64,000 bases of DNA from an uncultured Flavobacteriales bacterium (GCA_937974275.1 CALJIF010000041.1:41012-105011), one strand, 5' to 3'; numbered from the stretch's first letter, positions 9,363 through 17,961 are shown. Numbers and translations: made by a program. Notes: generated by a model from the letters alone, not told the origin.

Positions 9363-10367
9363 CTAATATGTCCCATTTTGCTCTTCAGGAGGAGCAATAC
9401 GCACCATCATTCCGGGGGTTAAGCGCACATAACCTTCCCAGCCGTTCCAGGCTTTCAACTGTTTAATAGAAACCGCATAACGTTGCGAAACTTTACTGAG
9501 ATTATCGCCTTTTTTCACCAGATGCGTACATAGGCCAACAGGATGCACGGCATATCCGTAGCGTGTTCGGATCAACTCGATCTTGTTTGCATTTAGCTTT
9601 CTGGTGTCCCAATCAATAATAAAATACGGATCGATAGCAACGCCCCTGAAACGCATTTCGAAATGTAAATGAGTGCCGGTAGAATGTCCCGTTGAACCAC
9701 CAAGCCCCAGCAACTGTCCGCTCGTAACGATATCACCCGGCTTCACCTTTATTTTCCACAAATGCGCATAAACGGTTTCCAATCCGTTGTAATGTCGCAC
9801 AATGACAACATTACCATAGCCTCCACCTCGTCCTGCAAACCGCACCATTCCGCCGAAAGCACTTCTTACCGTATCGCCGCGATTCAAATCGATATCAATT
9901 CCGCGATGAAAAGCAGAATCACGGTATCCATACTTTGAAGTTACCACTCCGGAAAACGGATAGGTAAAATCACCACTAATCTGTGGCGATAAATCCAGTT
10001 CCGTAATTTGCTCGGATTTATACAGTGAATCGCGATAGGGAAACAATATGGTCGTATTCCAAACACCATAAAAGCGGTGCGCAGGCCAGAATGCAAAACC
10101 CGATTGAAACTGATTTTTAGGATTCATGGCATTCAATTCGTCGAGGCGTGTTCTGATTGCCACAAAAGCACAGGAATCTTTCGTACCCGATTCAAACAGC
10201 GAATCCAGCATGAGTATCAATTCGGGTTCACTCAACTCATAAATTGAACCTGTTTCATACCCATGGTGTCCATCATCAAAGACGACAGTAGAATCCTGTC
10301 CGAACAGCGGTGACAAGTTCAGGGTCGACAAGAAGATGACGACTATACCGAATAGACGATGACGCAT
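9363..10367 (-). CDS. Secreted M23 metallopeptidase with C-terminal LysM domain (second copy)
   Basis: 334 residues. Signal peptide about 1-23 (ends 'SPLFGQ'). The peptidase M23 domain (about 135-250) has the zinc motifs 'HRGIDID' and 'HLHFEMRF' plus 'VYAHLWK'. A single LysM domain lies at about 280-330 ('HLVKKGDNLSKVSQRYAVS'). It has the same order of domains as the gene at 4154-5380 and clear similarity in the catalytic core ('GNVVIVRHYNGLETVYAHL' against 'GNLVVVRHANGLETYYAHL'), so the two are paralogs. It lacks the acidic and Pro/Thr-rich linkers of the first copy. The probable role is peptidoglycan remodelling in the periplasm. First gene of a two-gene operon with the NUDIX gene. Confidence 0.9.
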   Translation of the reverse strand: MRHRLFGIVVIFLSTLNLSPLFGQDSTVVFDDGHHGYETGSIYELSEPELILMLDSLFESGTKDSCAFVAIRTRLDELNAMNPKNQFQSGFAFWPAHRFYGVWNTTILFPYRDSLYKSEQITELDLSPQISGDFTYPFSGVVTSKYGYRDSAFHRGIDIDLNRGDTVRSAFGGMVRFAGRGGGYGNVVIVRHYNGLETVYAHLWKIKVKPGDIVTSGQLLGLGGSTGHSTGTHLHFEMRFRGVAIDPYFIIDWDTRKLNANKIELIRTRYGYAVHPVGLCTHLVKKGDNLSKVSQRYAVSIKQLKAWNGWEGYVRLTPGMMVRIAPPEEQNGTY

Positions 10368-10481
10368 TTTGGATTGAGGTGTTACTTAAAATTACCCATT
10401 TATTTGAAAATCACAACAAAACGGGCATAAGATTTGCGCTATCGCTATCATTAATGTAAATTGCGCTAAATAATACGGAAT

Positions 10482-10829
10482 ATGAAAAATCTATTGACTC
10501 TATTTCTATTTGTAGTAACTATTGGAGTTGCACAAGCACAAAATGCTCAGGTTGATCCAATTCGCGATCGCGCGCATCAGCAAGCAGTGCGTATGCAGAA
10601 GGTTGTTGCATTGACTCCGGAACAAACTACTAAAGTGGAAGAAATATTTTTCCAAAGAGCCACTGCAGTGGAAGCTGTCAACAACAATGCTGCACTTTCT
10701 CCTGAACAAAAAGCTGCTGAGGTTGCTAAAATCAAGCGTGAAAAGGAAACAGAATTACAAGCCGTTTTAACACCTGAACAGTACCAGAAGTATCAGGAAA
10801 TGCGCGAGGAACGCAAGAAGGGAAAATAA
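10482..10829 (+). CDS. Small exported LTxxQ-like helical protein
   Basis: 115 residues with a signal peptide (about 1-20, ends 'GVAQAQ'). The mature part is a charged helical hairpin with two 'LTPEQ' motifs (about 45 and 96) and 'LSPEQKAAEVAKIK' between them. LTxxQ helices occur in the Spy/CpxP family of periplasmic chaperones, although this protein is short and I would call it only Spy-like. The C terminus is strongly basic ('EERKKGK'). It is a single gene closed by a strong bidirectional terminator. Confidence 0.75.
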   Translation: MKNLLTLFLFVVTIGVAQAQNAQVDPIRDRAHQQAVRMQKVVALTPEQTTKVEEIFFQRATAVEAVNNNAALSPEQKAAEVAKIKREKETELQAVLTPEQYQKYQEMREERKKGK

Positions 10830-10844
10830 TACCAACTACTATAG

Positions 10845-10879
10845 AAAAAGCTCCGCATGTTGTAATGCGGAGCTTTTTT
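10845..10879. terminator. Bidirectional terminator between convergent genes
   Basis: A perfect 14-bp stem (AAAAAGCTCCGCAT / ATGCGGAGCTTTTT) with a 6-nt loop, A-run on the left and T-run on the right, so it works on both strands. Its right arm touches the stop codon of the minus-strand acyltransferase gene. Confidence 0.9.
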
Positions 10880-11627
10880 ATTTTGTAACGGCTGCTTCCC
10901 ACCTGTACTCGGGAGATTGCTCAATCGCTTTCATTATATCGGCTAGCACTTCATCTGCATTTTCAGAACCGTCGAAATGCAGTGGTGCTTTAAACCTTAC
11001 GGTAAGCGTAATACCTTTCTTCTTCAACAATAGTCCTTTCTTATTAAATGCGCGTCGAAATCCGTCAATAACCACGGGTACTACAACAGGATTGTATTTT
11101 TTGACCAACAGCGCAACGCCACGTCGGCCGGGCGCATAAACTTTAGTAGTTCCTTGCGGAAAATTAATCAGCCAACCATTTTCCAATGCAATACCGATAT
11201 TCGTTAAATCGTCCATCCGCACTTTGCGTTTTACATCCTGATTGCCATCACGCCATGTGCGTTGAATGGAAACAGACCCTACGTATGCAAAAACTCTGGG
11301 CAACCAACCCTTTTTCATCGTTTCCTCTGCAGCTACAAAATACGTGTCGTGCTTAGGACGCATCAAATAAAACGGATTCTTCAAACTGTTGCTCCTGCCG
11401 TTTTTGGCTGCACAAAACACATGCAACATGGCAATGACATCTGCGAAATACGTTTGGTGATTGGAGACAAAAAGTACGTTATGTTCAGGCAGCGACTCAA
11501 GAATTTCTCCACCTTCAATTTTTACGTTATTAATTCTTGCGTAACGTCGCCAAGTAAACCAGCCGATTGAGCTGATCAAGAACTTCTTTATAAAGATGAC
11601 ATGACCAAAAGGGTCGCGACGAAACAT
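10878..11627 (-). CDS. 1-acyl-sn-glycerol-3-phosphate acyltransferase (PlsC family)
   Basis: 249 residues. The acyltransferase motif I is 'NHQTYFAD' (H-x4-D, about residues 57-63), and motif III is 'FPQGTTK' where most family members have FPEGTR, so the Glu is replaced by Gln and the Arg by Thr. A short hydrophobic or amphipathic N-terminal segment ('FIKKFLISSIGWFTWRR') suits membrane association. PlsC enzymes transfer an acyl chain to lysophosphatidate in phospholipid synthesis; related enzymes acylate ornithine or other lipids. With a non-standard motif III the exact substrate is open. Confidence 0.8.
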   Translation of the reverse strand: MFRRDPFGHVIFIKKFLISSIGWFTWRRYARINNVKIEGGEILESLPEHNVLFVSNHQTYFADVIAMLHVFCAAKNGRSNSLKNPFYLMRPKHDTYFVAAEETMKKGWLPRVFAYVGSVSIQRTWRDGNQDVKRKVRMDDLTNIGIALENGWLINFPQGTTKVYAPGRRGVALLVKKYNPVVVPVVIDGFRRAFNKKGLLLKKKGITLTVRFKAPLHFDGSENADEVLADIMKAIEQSPEYRWEAAVTK

Positions 11628-11775
11628 ACTTTAAGGTTAAACAAATCCGGTGTTGTGAAGATACGATTTCCATCCGCTTGGAAAATTCGAGGTAGACCGG
11701 ACTTTATCACCGGCAACGTTTAATAAAATTCTATCTCAACATTGCTGAGCAACATCCAGAAGCGACTTGGATTTA

Positions 11776-11783
11776 TACCTTTG
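11776..11783 (+). promoter_or_regulatory. -7 promoter box of the 11788 gene
   Basis: TACCTTTG, a perfect TAnnTTTG box, ends 4 bp before ATG 11788. Confidence 0.55.
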
Positions 11784-11787
11784 TGCC

Positions 11788-13323
11788 ATGCGAAAAATGC
11801 TGACTATCATTGGAATTGCGCTTCTCATTGCCGGGGCATCGTGGATGATTGTAAGATATCTGTTTCTGAAGCAGGAATTTCCGAATCATGCATTATACAT
11901 TCCTAAAGATGCATTCGCTGTTGCAACAATAAATCTGAAAGCACTGGCACTAGATTCCAAAGAAATGATTTCGGAAGAATCTAATTCCACTGCATCAACC
12001 ATCAGCCCTCTGAGCCCGATAAAGGATATCATCATGAATAAAGACTGCGGAGGAATTGATATCACGCAATCTGTGTTGGGTTTCTCTTGGCAGGAAGGTG
12101 AAGATGCATACGTAGGCGCAATAGCACAATTGAAAGACAGCGCTTTGCTTGGCAACTTACTTCGGTCGGAGGATTTTGCTCTTCCATTATATCCGGAAGC
12201 CGGCAATTCAACGGTTTTACGCGTTGATACGGGCTCTGCAACCATCACGTACAATGCTAAAGTTGTAGTTTGGGCTATGCCGCTAAGTCACACAGAATAC
12301 ACCAACACGCGCAATGCTGTTGCGAAGCTGCTGCAGCAAACCGAAGCGCAGTCTATAATTTCCAACGAGAATTTCCGTCAGCAGCAAAGTCAGCAATTTG
12401 ACGTAGCGTTATGGATGAACAGTGAACGATTTCTAAACTTCTCCGATTACGCCGGCATTATGTATACCCAGTTGTACAACACGCAATATGTTTCATTTCT
12501 GCTTCAGTTTCGCGAAGGAGAGATTGCTGTGCAGCAACAATTGTATCGTACCAACGGAGCAGCACAGCCCGAACCACTCAGTAATTTACCGATAGACGGC
12601 AACAATTTCTTAGGGATGATTAATTATTACATGGATTTGAATTCCGAGCAATTGAAATCTTCCTGGGGCAAGTTACCTCCATTGGATCAGTTGCCATTGG
12701 GAGATGAAGAGATTGCACAACTGTTGCCTGAATTAACGGGACGTGCGACATTGTTGTGGTATGACACCGCTTCTATCTATGTCAATTATGAACGTGATGA
12801 TTACTTTACCGGCGACAAAGAAATGATTCGCAAGAAGAAAATCTATTTACCCACGGCAGCAACGTACGAAATTAAAGATGCACAGAAGGTAAAACTACTG
12901 GTGGATGGATGGATGCAAAAAGACAGTGCCGAACGTGTGGGATCGGGATGGAGAACAAGAGATCAAATTCCGATGAATGTTTTTATTGAAAATAATCAGC
13001 TCACGGTTTCTGATTTATCAATAGGTGATTACAAATTGCGACCAAAACCTGTGGCTTTAGGAAATATGAGCGCGTTCATTGATTTAGAAAAAACAATAAA
13101 ACGTTCGCCGTGGACTATTCTGTCTTATTTTATACCTAACGATCAGGCTGTCATTGAGAATGCGGGGAATTTATTTACCAACTACGAATCCAGCACTACT
13201 GTTGAACATGAGAACAACAAGTTGGTACGTGACATTCGCATTAAAATGAAAAACGGCAAAACGAATGCGCTTGTACAGCTGCTTCGCTTTGCCGATACCA
13301 ATAAGTTTCGCTTGTTCTACTAA
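11788..13323 (+). CDS. Membrane-anchored protein of unknown function (DUF4836-like?)
   Basis: 511 residues from ATG 11788. A TTG at 11767 is also in frame but overlaps the -7 box. One N-terminal transmembrane segment (about 4-24, 'LTIIGIALLIAGASWMIVRYLF') is followed by a large exported domain. Right after the membrane come 'IPKDAFAVATINLKALALDSK' and repeated alpha/beta stretches that recall Bacteroidota DUF4836-type proteins, but this is a weak resemblance. No catalytic motif is evident. The stop codon directly abuts that of the convergent MarR gene. Confidence 0.75.
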   Translation: MRKMLTIIGIALLIAGASWMIVRYLFLKQEFPNHALYIPKDAFAVATINLKALALDSKEMISEESNSTASTISPLSPIKDIIMNKDCGGIDITQSVLGFSWQEGEDAYVGAIAQLKDSALLGNLLRSEDFALPLYPEAGNSTVLRVDTGSATITYNAKVVVWAMPLSHTEYTNTRNAVAKLLQQTEAQSIISNENFRQQQSQQFDVALWMNSERFLNFSDYAGIMYTQLYNTQYVSFLLQFREGEIAVQQQLYRTNGAAQPEPLSNLPIDGNNFLGMINYYMDLNSEQLKSSWGKLPPLDQLPLGDEEIAQLLPELTGRATLLWYDTASIYVNYERDDYFTGDKEMIRKKKIYLPTAATYEIKDAQKVKLLVDGWMQKDSAERVGSGWRTRDQIPMNVFIENNQLTVSDLSIGDYKLRPKPVALGNMSAFIDLEKTIKRSPWTILSYFIPNDQAVIENAGNLFTNYESSTTVEHENNKLVRDIRIKMKNGKTNALVQLLRFADTNKFRLFY

Positions 13324-13758
13324 CTAGCCCTGAATGTTATCCAGTTGGGTCATTAGCTTTGACTGCTTCTCCACTTTTGCAAACGTCTCCTTCTCTACAT
13401 TTAATACAGCCTTACGAGCCTGAGCGAGAACTTTGTTTCCTGCAGGTGTAATATTCACGAGGATGGCGCGCGAGTCCATTTTACTCGGCTTACGCTGAAT
13501 CAATTTTCTCGTCGCCAGGTGACGCAATACTTTTGACGTCATCATGTGATCTGTTTGTGCGTATTCGGATAACTTCGATTGAGAAATTCCGGCAGAAGCA
13601 TCAGGCGCAGCAGCCAAATGTTCCAACAATAAATATTGTACGTGCGTAACTCCCAAAGGATCTAACGCCGCTTTCATGTTACGCTGCCAGGTGTTGCTGG
13701 CTTGCCAAATTTTAAAACCTAAATAAGCAGGACCGTTGTTCTTCTTAGACTTCGCCAT
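13324..13758 (-). CDS. MarR-family transcriptional regulator
   Basis: 144 residues, a normal MarR size. The winged helix-turn-helix is visible: 'GISQSKLSEYAQTDHMMTSKVLRHLATRKLIQRKPSKMDSR' region at about 62-100, followed by 'ILVNITPAGNKVLAQAR', the wing and dimer helix typical of the family. MarR proteins bind inverted repeats as dimers and are released by small ligands, often phenolics or oxidants. A perfect -33/-7 promoter and two palindromes lie just upstream, so autoregulation is likely. The target beyond itself is not obvious: the neighbouring genes are convergent or separately promoted. Confidence 0.88.
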   Translation of the reverse strand: MAKSKKNNGPAYLGFKIWQASNTWQRNMKAALDPLGVTHVQYLLLEHLAAAPDASAGISQSKLSEYAQTDHMMTSKVLRHLATRKLIQRKPSKMDSRAILVNITPAGNKVLAQARKAVLNVEKETFAKVEKQSKLMTQLDNIQG

Positions 13759-13785
13759 AGTTCGATTAAGGGGTTAAAGTATGCG

Positions 13786-13815
13786 CAAAGATATATTTTA
13801 TTCATTCAGCGCAAA
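13786..13815 (-). promoter_or_regulatory. Promoter of the MarR gene (TTTG-N18-TATCTTTG)
   Basis: On the minus strand TTTG (13815-13812), an 18-bp spacer and TATCTTTG (13793-13786) match the Bacteroidota housekeeping consensus. The ATG at 13758 lies 27 bp downstream. Confidence 0.75.
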
Positions 13816-13817
13816 TT

Positions 13818-13841
13818 ACTAACTCGTTAGTTGTTAGCTAA
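13818..13841. promoter_or_regulatory. Likely MarR operator: two adjacent palindromes
   Basis: ACTAACTCGTTAGT (13818-13831) is a perfect 6+2+6 palindrome and TTAGCTAA (13834-13841) is a perfect 8-bp palindrome beside it. Both share the TTAG/CTAA half-site that many MarR-family operators use. They sit immediately upstream of the -33 element of the MarR gene. Confidence 0.55.
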
Positions 13842-13886
13842 ATACATGCCTGATAAAGACGTATTCTTCACACTTCATAAGCGCGC

Positions 13887-14477
13887 TTACATATCAGTTT
13901 CCAACCCTAAAGCCACGCCCGCTCTAACGCCCCACTTTTCCATTCCGGGTGATGGTGCATAGATCCATGTAGCTGCAGCAAACGGCGCCAAATAAATATC
14001 CCAAGTGCCAACGGTTTTGCGCATTTTACCGCGCACCATAAAATTGCAGGACATTTTAGCTTTCTCGTAATACGGATCACGTCTGTACCAATACGACACA
14101 CCCAATGGATTTACGGAGACATGCGTTGGAAATTTTCCGGTTGTGGTGTAATAACCGATTCCTTCCGGCAAAACGGTCATTAACAAACCCAGAGCAGACA
14201 GCCAGCGTCCACCATTGGAATTGGCCAACAACCATCCTCCCCCAATCGCACCTGCCGGAGCATGAACGAAAAGTCCTTCCGGTTGACGCGGCCCAATTCC
14301 GGCTTGATAGTTCAAGGTAAAACGCTCCGCGAATGGGAAATGAATCATCAATCCATACGATTGCTGCGCACGATCGCCAAGTTGAAAGTGCTCTCCGTAA
14401 ATTCCGATATCAAGAACATCCTGTGCGTAACAGCAACGAATGCTTAATGCAATAATCAAGGTTAATACGAATCTCAT
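13887..14477 (-). CDS. Secreted beta-rich protein of unknown function
   Basis: 196 residues with a signal peptide (about 1-18, ends 'RCCYAQ'). The mature part is Gly- and aromatic-rich with alternating strands ('ERFTLNYQAGIGPRQPEG', 'AGVALGLETDM' at the C terminus), suggesting a small outer-membrane barrel or beta-sandwich. I do not recognise a family. Its ATG overlaps the stop of the upstream esterase gene by 4 bp (ATGA), so it is the last gene of a three-gene operon with tight translational coupling. Confidence 0.7.
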   Translation of the reverse strand: MRFVLTLIIALSIRCCYAQDVLDIGIYGEHFQLGDRAQQSYGLMIHFPFAERFTLNYQAGIGPRQPEGLFVHAPAGAIGGGWLLANSNGGRWLSALGLLMTVLPEGIGYYTTTGKFPTHVSVNPLGVSYWYRRDPYYEKAKMSCNFMVRGKMRKTVGTWDIYLAPFAAATWIYAPSPGMEKWGVRAGVALGLETDM

Positions 14478-15124
14478 GGGATGATAAATTTCGAAAAAAT
14501 ATCCTGCATTGTTGCAGTATGAATTTCATGTTCCCCTTCAAATTTAACGTGATGTAAATCCGGATGACCTTCGCGCATCAGTTTCAATTGTGTTGCAGCT
14601 TCATCGTCGGAGATAAATCTATCATTACTTGCAGTAACAACGGTTAACTCTGCTTTTTGGTCCAACTGCATTTGCACATCAGGAGGAAAAAATGCGCACC
14701 ATAGTATTAACCGATCCGGATTAAAATTACCGGCACTCACCCATCTTGCTGCCGTAGCTCCTCCTTGTGAAAATCCTAACACAACTTCCTTCTCAAGATT
14801 CGGAAATTTCGCTGTAATAGCAGCTCTCACATCACTCAAATAAGAAACATAATCGCGGATATCATTTTCACGATCTTCCTTTGTCATCCAAGAAGCAACG
14901 ACAGTCCCTGCGCCTCCCCGTGCATAAAAACGATGTAATCCCTCCGGAGCAATGATAGCGATAGAATTACCGGAAACAGGTTCAAATTGTGTCAGAAATT
15001 CAGAAGCTGCTTGAGCATATCCGTGCAACACATACACTACACATTTAACCTCGGCGGGCGATTTTGACTCCAAACTAAAATATCTGGCGGTCTTTTGTAC
15101 CGCAATAGTATAGGACTGTATCAT
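14474..15124 (-). CDS. Alpha/beta hydrolase, phospholipase/carboxylesterase type
   Basis: 216 residues without a signal peptide. The nucleophile elbow is 'GFSQGG' (G-x-S-x-G, about residue 116-121). 'VVYVLHGYAQAASEF' near the N terminus supplies the oxyanion-hole region, and the catalytic Asp and His are probably in 'ASNDRFISD' and 'EGEHEI'. The pattern fits the cytosolic carboxylesterase/lysophospholipase group (YpfH/EstB-like). It overlaps by 4 bp with both the upstream serine hydrolase and the downstream secreted protein gene, so the three are cotranslated. The substrate is unknown. Confidence 0.85.
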   Translation of the reverse strand: MIQSYTIAVQKTARYFSLESKSPAEVKCVVYVLHGYAQAASEFLTQFEPVSGNSIAIIAPEGLHRFYARGGAGTVVASWMTKEDRENDIRDYVSYLSDVRAAITAKFPNLEKEVVLGFSQGGATAARWVSAGNFNPDRLILWCAFFPPDVQMQLDQKAELTVVTASNDRFISDDEAATQLKLMREGHPDLHHVKFEGEHEIHTATMQDIFSKFIIP

Positions 15125-16332
15125 TTCTTCTTGCGAGTTGCGGGTGTGCTATCTTCACCACCTTCTTCAGCTTCTTCAGGTAAATCGACAACCGTACCAC
15201 CGAGCAATTTCACGATAGCTCTGGTGTTGTAAATTCCCTTGTTGTATTTATTACACAGAATGATAATGGTAATGTCATCCGATAAATCGCGATAGAAAGC
15301 CGATGTAAATCCGTGCCACCAACCGTTATGAAAAACAGCTTTCTTCCCGTTATCGAAATTGATAATTCGCCAACCGTAACCGTAATTCCAATACCTCTTA
15401 CCTTGAAGATCCGCACTGTATGGCGTGTACGCTTGGTCCAGTGTTTTTTTCGAAAGAATAGTTCCGTTCCGCAAAGCACGATCCCACTTGAACATATCAT
15501 CAACTGTAGAGTATACTCCTTTATCTCCGTTCACGCTATCCAAAAAATTATCTTGCCATCCGTTCCAATTTTTGTAGTAGCCCTTCGCCTGATGTTTATG
15601 CGGTTTGCCGTCGGTACCAACGTAAGTGTGATTCATTTCCAGCGGAACAAAAAAATTGACGCGCATAAACTCTGCAAATGCCGTGTCTGTTAGCGTTTCG
15701 ACAATTTTGGCCAAATATGCGTAACCCGTATTACTGTAATCGAATTTCGTATCCGGTTGACGAGCAGGCCGCGGACATTTTAACTGAAGAATTTCCAAAG
15801 CACTATCCGTACTGAATCGTTCGGGTTCTTCACCAACCTGACGGTAGTAATTATCGCAAACATTGGTATAACGATCCAAACCTCCACGATGTGTAAGGAG
15901 ATGATGAACAGTAACGCCATCATACGGAAATGAAGGCAAATATTTTTTGACCGGATCTTGGTATCGCAGAACACCCCGCTGTTGCAGCAACATAATTGCA
16001 GCAGCAGTGAACTGTTTAGAAACAGAAGCCAATTGAATACTGCTACTATCTGTTAGCCTAATGCGATGCAGTTTATCTTCCCAACCGATATTTTTCTTGT
16101 ATAAAATAATTCCGCGCTGCGCAATCAAAACAGATCCGCTAAACTGATCATTATCGAAACGCGCTTTGATAAATGTATCCAGCATAAGCTCATTCCTATC
16201 CGCATCGATCTGCTTGCGAATAAAAGAAGTACTATCAACTACAGGCGCATCATCTACTACAGGCGCATCATCTGCACATGCAGTGAATAGTGCCGCAGAT
16301 AACAGCGAAATGAAAATGAAAAAAATGCGCAT
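15121..16332 (-). CDS. Serine hydrolase lipoprotein, class C beta-lactamase/DD-peptidase fold
   Basis: 403 residues. A lipoprotein signal ends in the lipobox 'LFTAC' (Cys19). A tandem duplication DDAPVV-DDAPVV follows (about 22-33), encoded by two near-identical 18-bp units. The catalytic S-x-x-K is in 'LASVSKQFTAAA' (about residue 105), the Y-x-N in 'YSNTGYAYL', and the third motif probably in 'HNGWWHGF' (HxG type). This is the AmpC/EstB/PBP4* family, many members of which are peptidases or esterases rather than resistance enzymes. First gene of the operon 16332 to 13887. A terminator-like hairpin ends exactly at its start codon, so expression may be attenuated. Confidence 0.87.
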   Translation of the reverse strand: MRIFFIFISLLSAALFTACADDAPVVDDAPVVDSTSFIRKQIDADRNELMLDTFIKARFDNDQFSGSVLIAQRGIILYKKNIGWEDKLHRIRLTDSSSIQLASVSKQFTAAAIMLLQQRGVLRYQDPVKKYLPSFPYDGVTVHHLLTHRGGLDRYTNVCDNYYRQVGEEPERFSTDSALEILQLKCPRPARQPDTKFDYSNTGYAYLAKIVETLTDTAFAEFMRVNFFVPLEMNHTYVGTDGKPHKHQAKGYYKNWNGWQDNFLDSVNGDKGVYSTVDDMFKWDRALRNGTILSKKTLDQAYTPYSADLQGKRYWNYGYGWRIINFDNGKKAVFHNGWWHGFTSAFYRDLSDDITIIILCNKYNKGIYNTRAIVKLLGGTVVDLPEEAEEGGEDSTPATRKKK

Positions 16333-16343
16333 AAAAAATCCCC
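16315..16343 (-). terminator. Terminator-like hairpin directly before the serine hydrolase start
   Basis: On the minus strand the stem AAAATCCTCTGC / GCAGGGGATTTT (12 bp, one mismatch) is followed by a T-run that runs into the ATG at 16332. It would end transcription of the lipoprotein gene upstream, or act as an attenuator for the operon. Confidence 0.6.
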
Positions 16344-16390
16344 TGCAAATTGCAGAGGATTTTCTATTACGTGAGCGTATGTTTTAAAAA

Positions 16391-17233
16391 CTATTTAACA
16401 ATGATCACCAAATATTTGGAAACACTCCAGAATTTTTCGGCATCAATAATTACCAACTTGTCCGCGCGTCCATCTGCACCTTCAATCTTATACGAATCTG
16501 CAGGGTGCGTTGTAGCAACAGTTGCCTTCTTTGCACTTAGTACCAACTCTGTAAACTGTGTCACATCAACGCGAGTAAAGTACTCTTTGTTCATATCGTC
16601 GCTAACCTTAGTTTGCTTTCCGATACCGATAAATCCACCTTCTTTATTCAGCACACCATTCTTAATTAATTCTTCCTTACTTCCGTAAGCGTAGAATGCA
16701 GTATTCAGCTTTTCTGTTTTCACATCAACTTCCTGCTGCAATTCCTGGTAGTTCATTGTTAAGTTGCTCAACTCTAAATTCATTTTCTCCAACTGCTCTT
16801 TCAACACCACAATTTCAGCTTCACGTTCAGCCAATGTTTTTTCCAGGTTAGCAATGGTTTCGTTTAATGAAGCAATTTTGGTTTCTGACTTTTTCAGATT
16901 CTTTTTTGCAGCAGCCAGACGTTGCTTATTGATGATCATCAAATCATAAATAGCCTGAATATCGCCTTTGATTTGTTGTTCGCGACCGGCAACATCACCA
17001 CCCGCAGTAGTCGAATTGATGATTTTCTCTTTCTGCTTGATTTCATCCAGATTAGCCTGAATGTCATTAAATGCTCGGAAGAAGGAGTCCAGGGCTGCAT
17101 CTTGTGTAAGCACCTGCCCGCTTAGTTTTTCATTTTCTTCTGTTAAACTGTCTTTAACAGGATCTTTTTCCGGTTCGTTACTGCACGCCATCCAGAACGG
17201 AAGTACGAGCAAAGAAAGAAGTAGCTTTTTCAT
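16391..17233 (-). CDS. Coiled-coil lipoprotein
   Basis: 280 residues from ATG 17233. An upstream start at 17296 would put 21 residues before the signal peptide and would lie upstream of the promoter. The lipobox is 'FWMAC' (Cys17). A Lys/Glu-rich coiled coil covers about 25-195 ('KIASLNETIANLEKTLAERE', 'EQLEKMNLELSNLTMNYQEL'). The C-terminal domain of about 85 residues has 'NTAFYAYGSKEELIKNGVL' and is beta-rich. This arrangement is common in Bacteroidota lipoproteins of unknown role and may span the periplasm between outer membrane and peptidoglycan. It has its own promoter and a terminator-like hairpin behind it. Confidence 0.8.
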   Translation of the reverse strand: MKKLLLSLLVLPFWMACSNEPEKDPVKDSLTEENEKLSGQVLTQDAALDSFFRAFNDIQANLDEIKQKEKIINSTTAGGDVAGREQQIKGDIQAIYDLMIINKQRLAAAKKNLKKSETKIASLNETIANLEKTLAEREAEIVVLKEQLEKMNLELSNLTMNYQELQQEVDVKTEKLNTAFYAYGSKEELIKNGVLNKEGGFIGIGKQTKVSDDMNKEYFTRVDVTQFTELVLSAKKATVATTHPADSYKIEGADGRADKLVIIDAEKFWSVSKYLVIIVK

Positions 17234-17251
17234 TTTTAGTAGTTTACGCTG

Positions 17252-17280
17252 CAAAATTAGAGAATTAACCGTGTCTTCAA
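17252..17280 (-). promoter_or_regulatory. Promoter of the coiled-coil lipoprotein gene
   Basis: Minus strand: TTG (17280-17278), 18-bp spacer, TAATTTTG (17259-17252), a perfect TAnnTTTG box. The ATG at 17233 is 18 bp downstream. This supports the shorter start. Confidence 0.7.
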
Positions 17281-17388
17281 CGCAGGGATTTACCATTTAT
17301 TAAGAAAGATTATCTTCAAAAAGATGAACTTTGTACAATAAACCGCTTCCGTGTGCGACCATAAGGTTGTTAGCAAATTAAACGGAAG

Positions 17389-17961
17389 ATGACCGCATTA
17401 ATGGCGAATGAGCAAAACAGATTGTTAGAACAAACGCTTCTGAAGGAGCGCGGCAAGCTGCTGGAATTTATAAAACGCCGTATCCCAACCGATGAAGACC
17501 CTGAGGATGTTCTTCAAGATGTTTTTCACGACTTCACGGAATACTTAAGAATGGAGAAAGTCGTTGATCGCGTTTCGGGATGGCTTTATCGTGTAGCGAG
17601 AAATAAAATTGCCGACTTGTTCCGAAAACGAAGAACCGAATCGTTGGAGGCCCGTTACGAAGGATTGAATGATGAAGGCGATGAAGGTTTAACCTTAAAT
17701 GATTTGTTGCCAGATCCCAATGCCGGAGCTGATGCGGCGTATGCACGACGTATCATCATGAACGAACTGATGAGCGCTCTGGATGAACTTCCTGAAGAAC
17801 AGCGCTATGTGTTCTGGGAAAACGAAGTTGAAGGCAGAACATTCAAAGAGTTATCGGAAGAATCCGGAGTTCCTATGAACACCTTATTGTCGCGGAAGCG
17901 TTACGCTGTTTTGTTTTTAAGGGAACGGTTAAAAGAATTGTATCAAGATTTAAACTCCTGA
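17389..17961 (+). CDS. ECF-type RNA polymerase sigma factor
   Basis: 190 residues. Region 2 is seen in 'DEDPEDVLQDVFHDFTEYL' and 'GWLYRVARNKIADLFRKRR'. Region 4 lies near the C terminus in 'LDELPEEQRYVFWENEVEGRTFKELSEESG' followed by 'PMNTLLSRKRYAVLFLRERL', the sigma4 helix-turn-helix. There is no region 3, as in ECF factors. GAACTTTG at 17326-17333 is a near -7 box, and AACGGAAG precedes the ATG. It is followed after 3 bp by a small membrane-protein gene, which could be its regulator, although no classical zinc anti-sigma motif is seen there. Confidence 0.9.
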   Translation: MTALMANEQNRLLEQTLLKERGKLLEFIKRRIPTDEDPEDVLQDVFHDFTEYLRMEKVVDRVSGWLYRVARNKIADLFRKRRTESLEARYEGLNDEGDEGLTLNDLLPDPNAGADAAYARRIIMNELMSALDELPEEQRYVFWENEVEGRTFKELSEESGVPMNTLLSRKRYAVLFLRERLKELYQDLNS

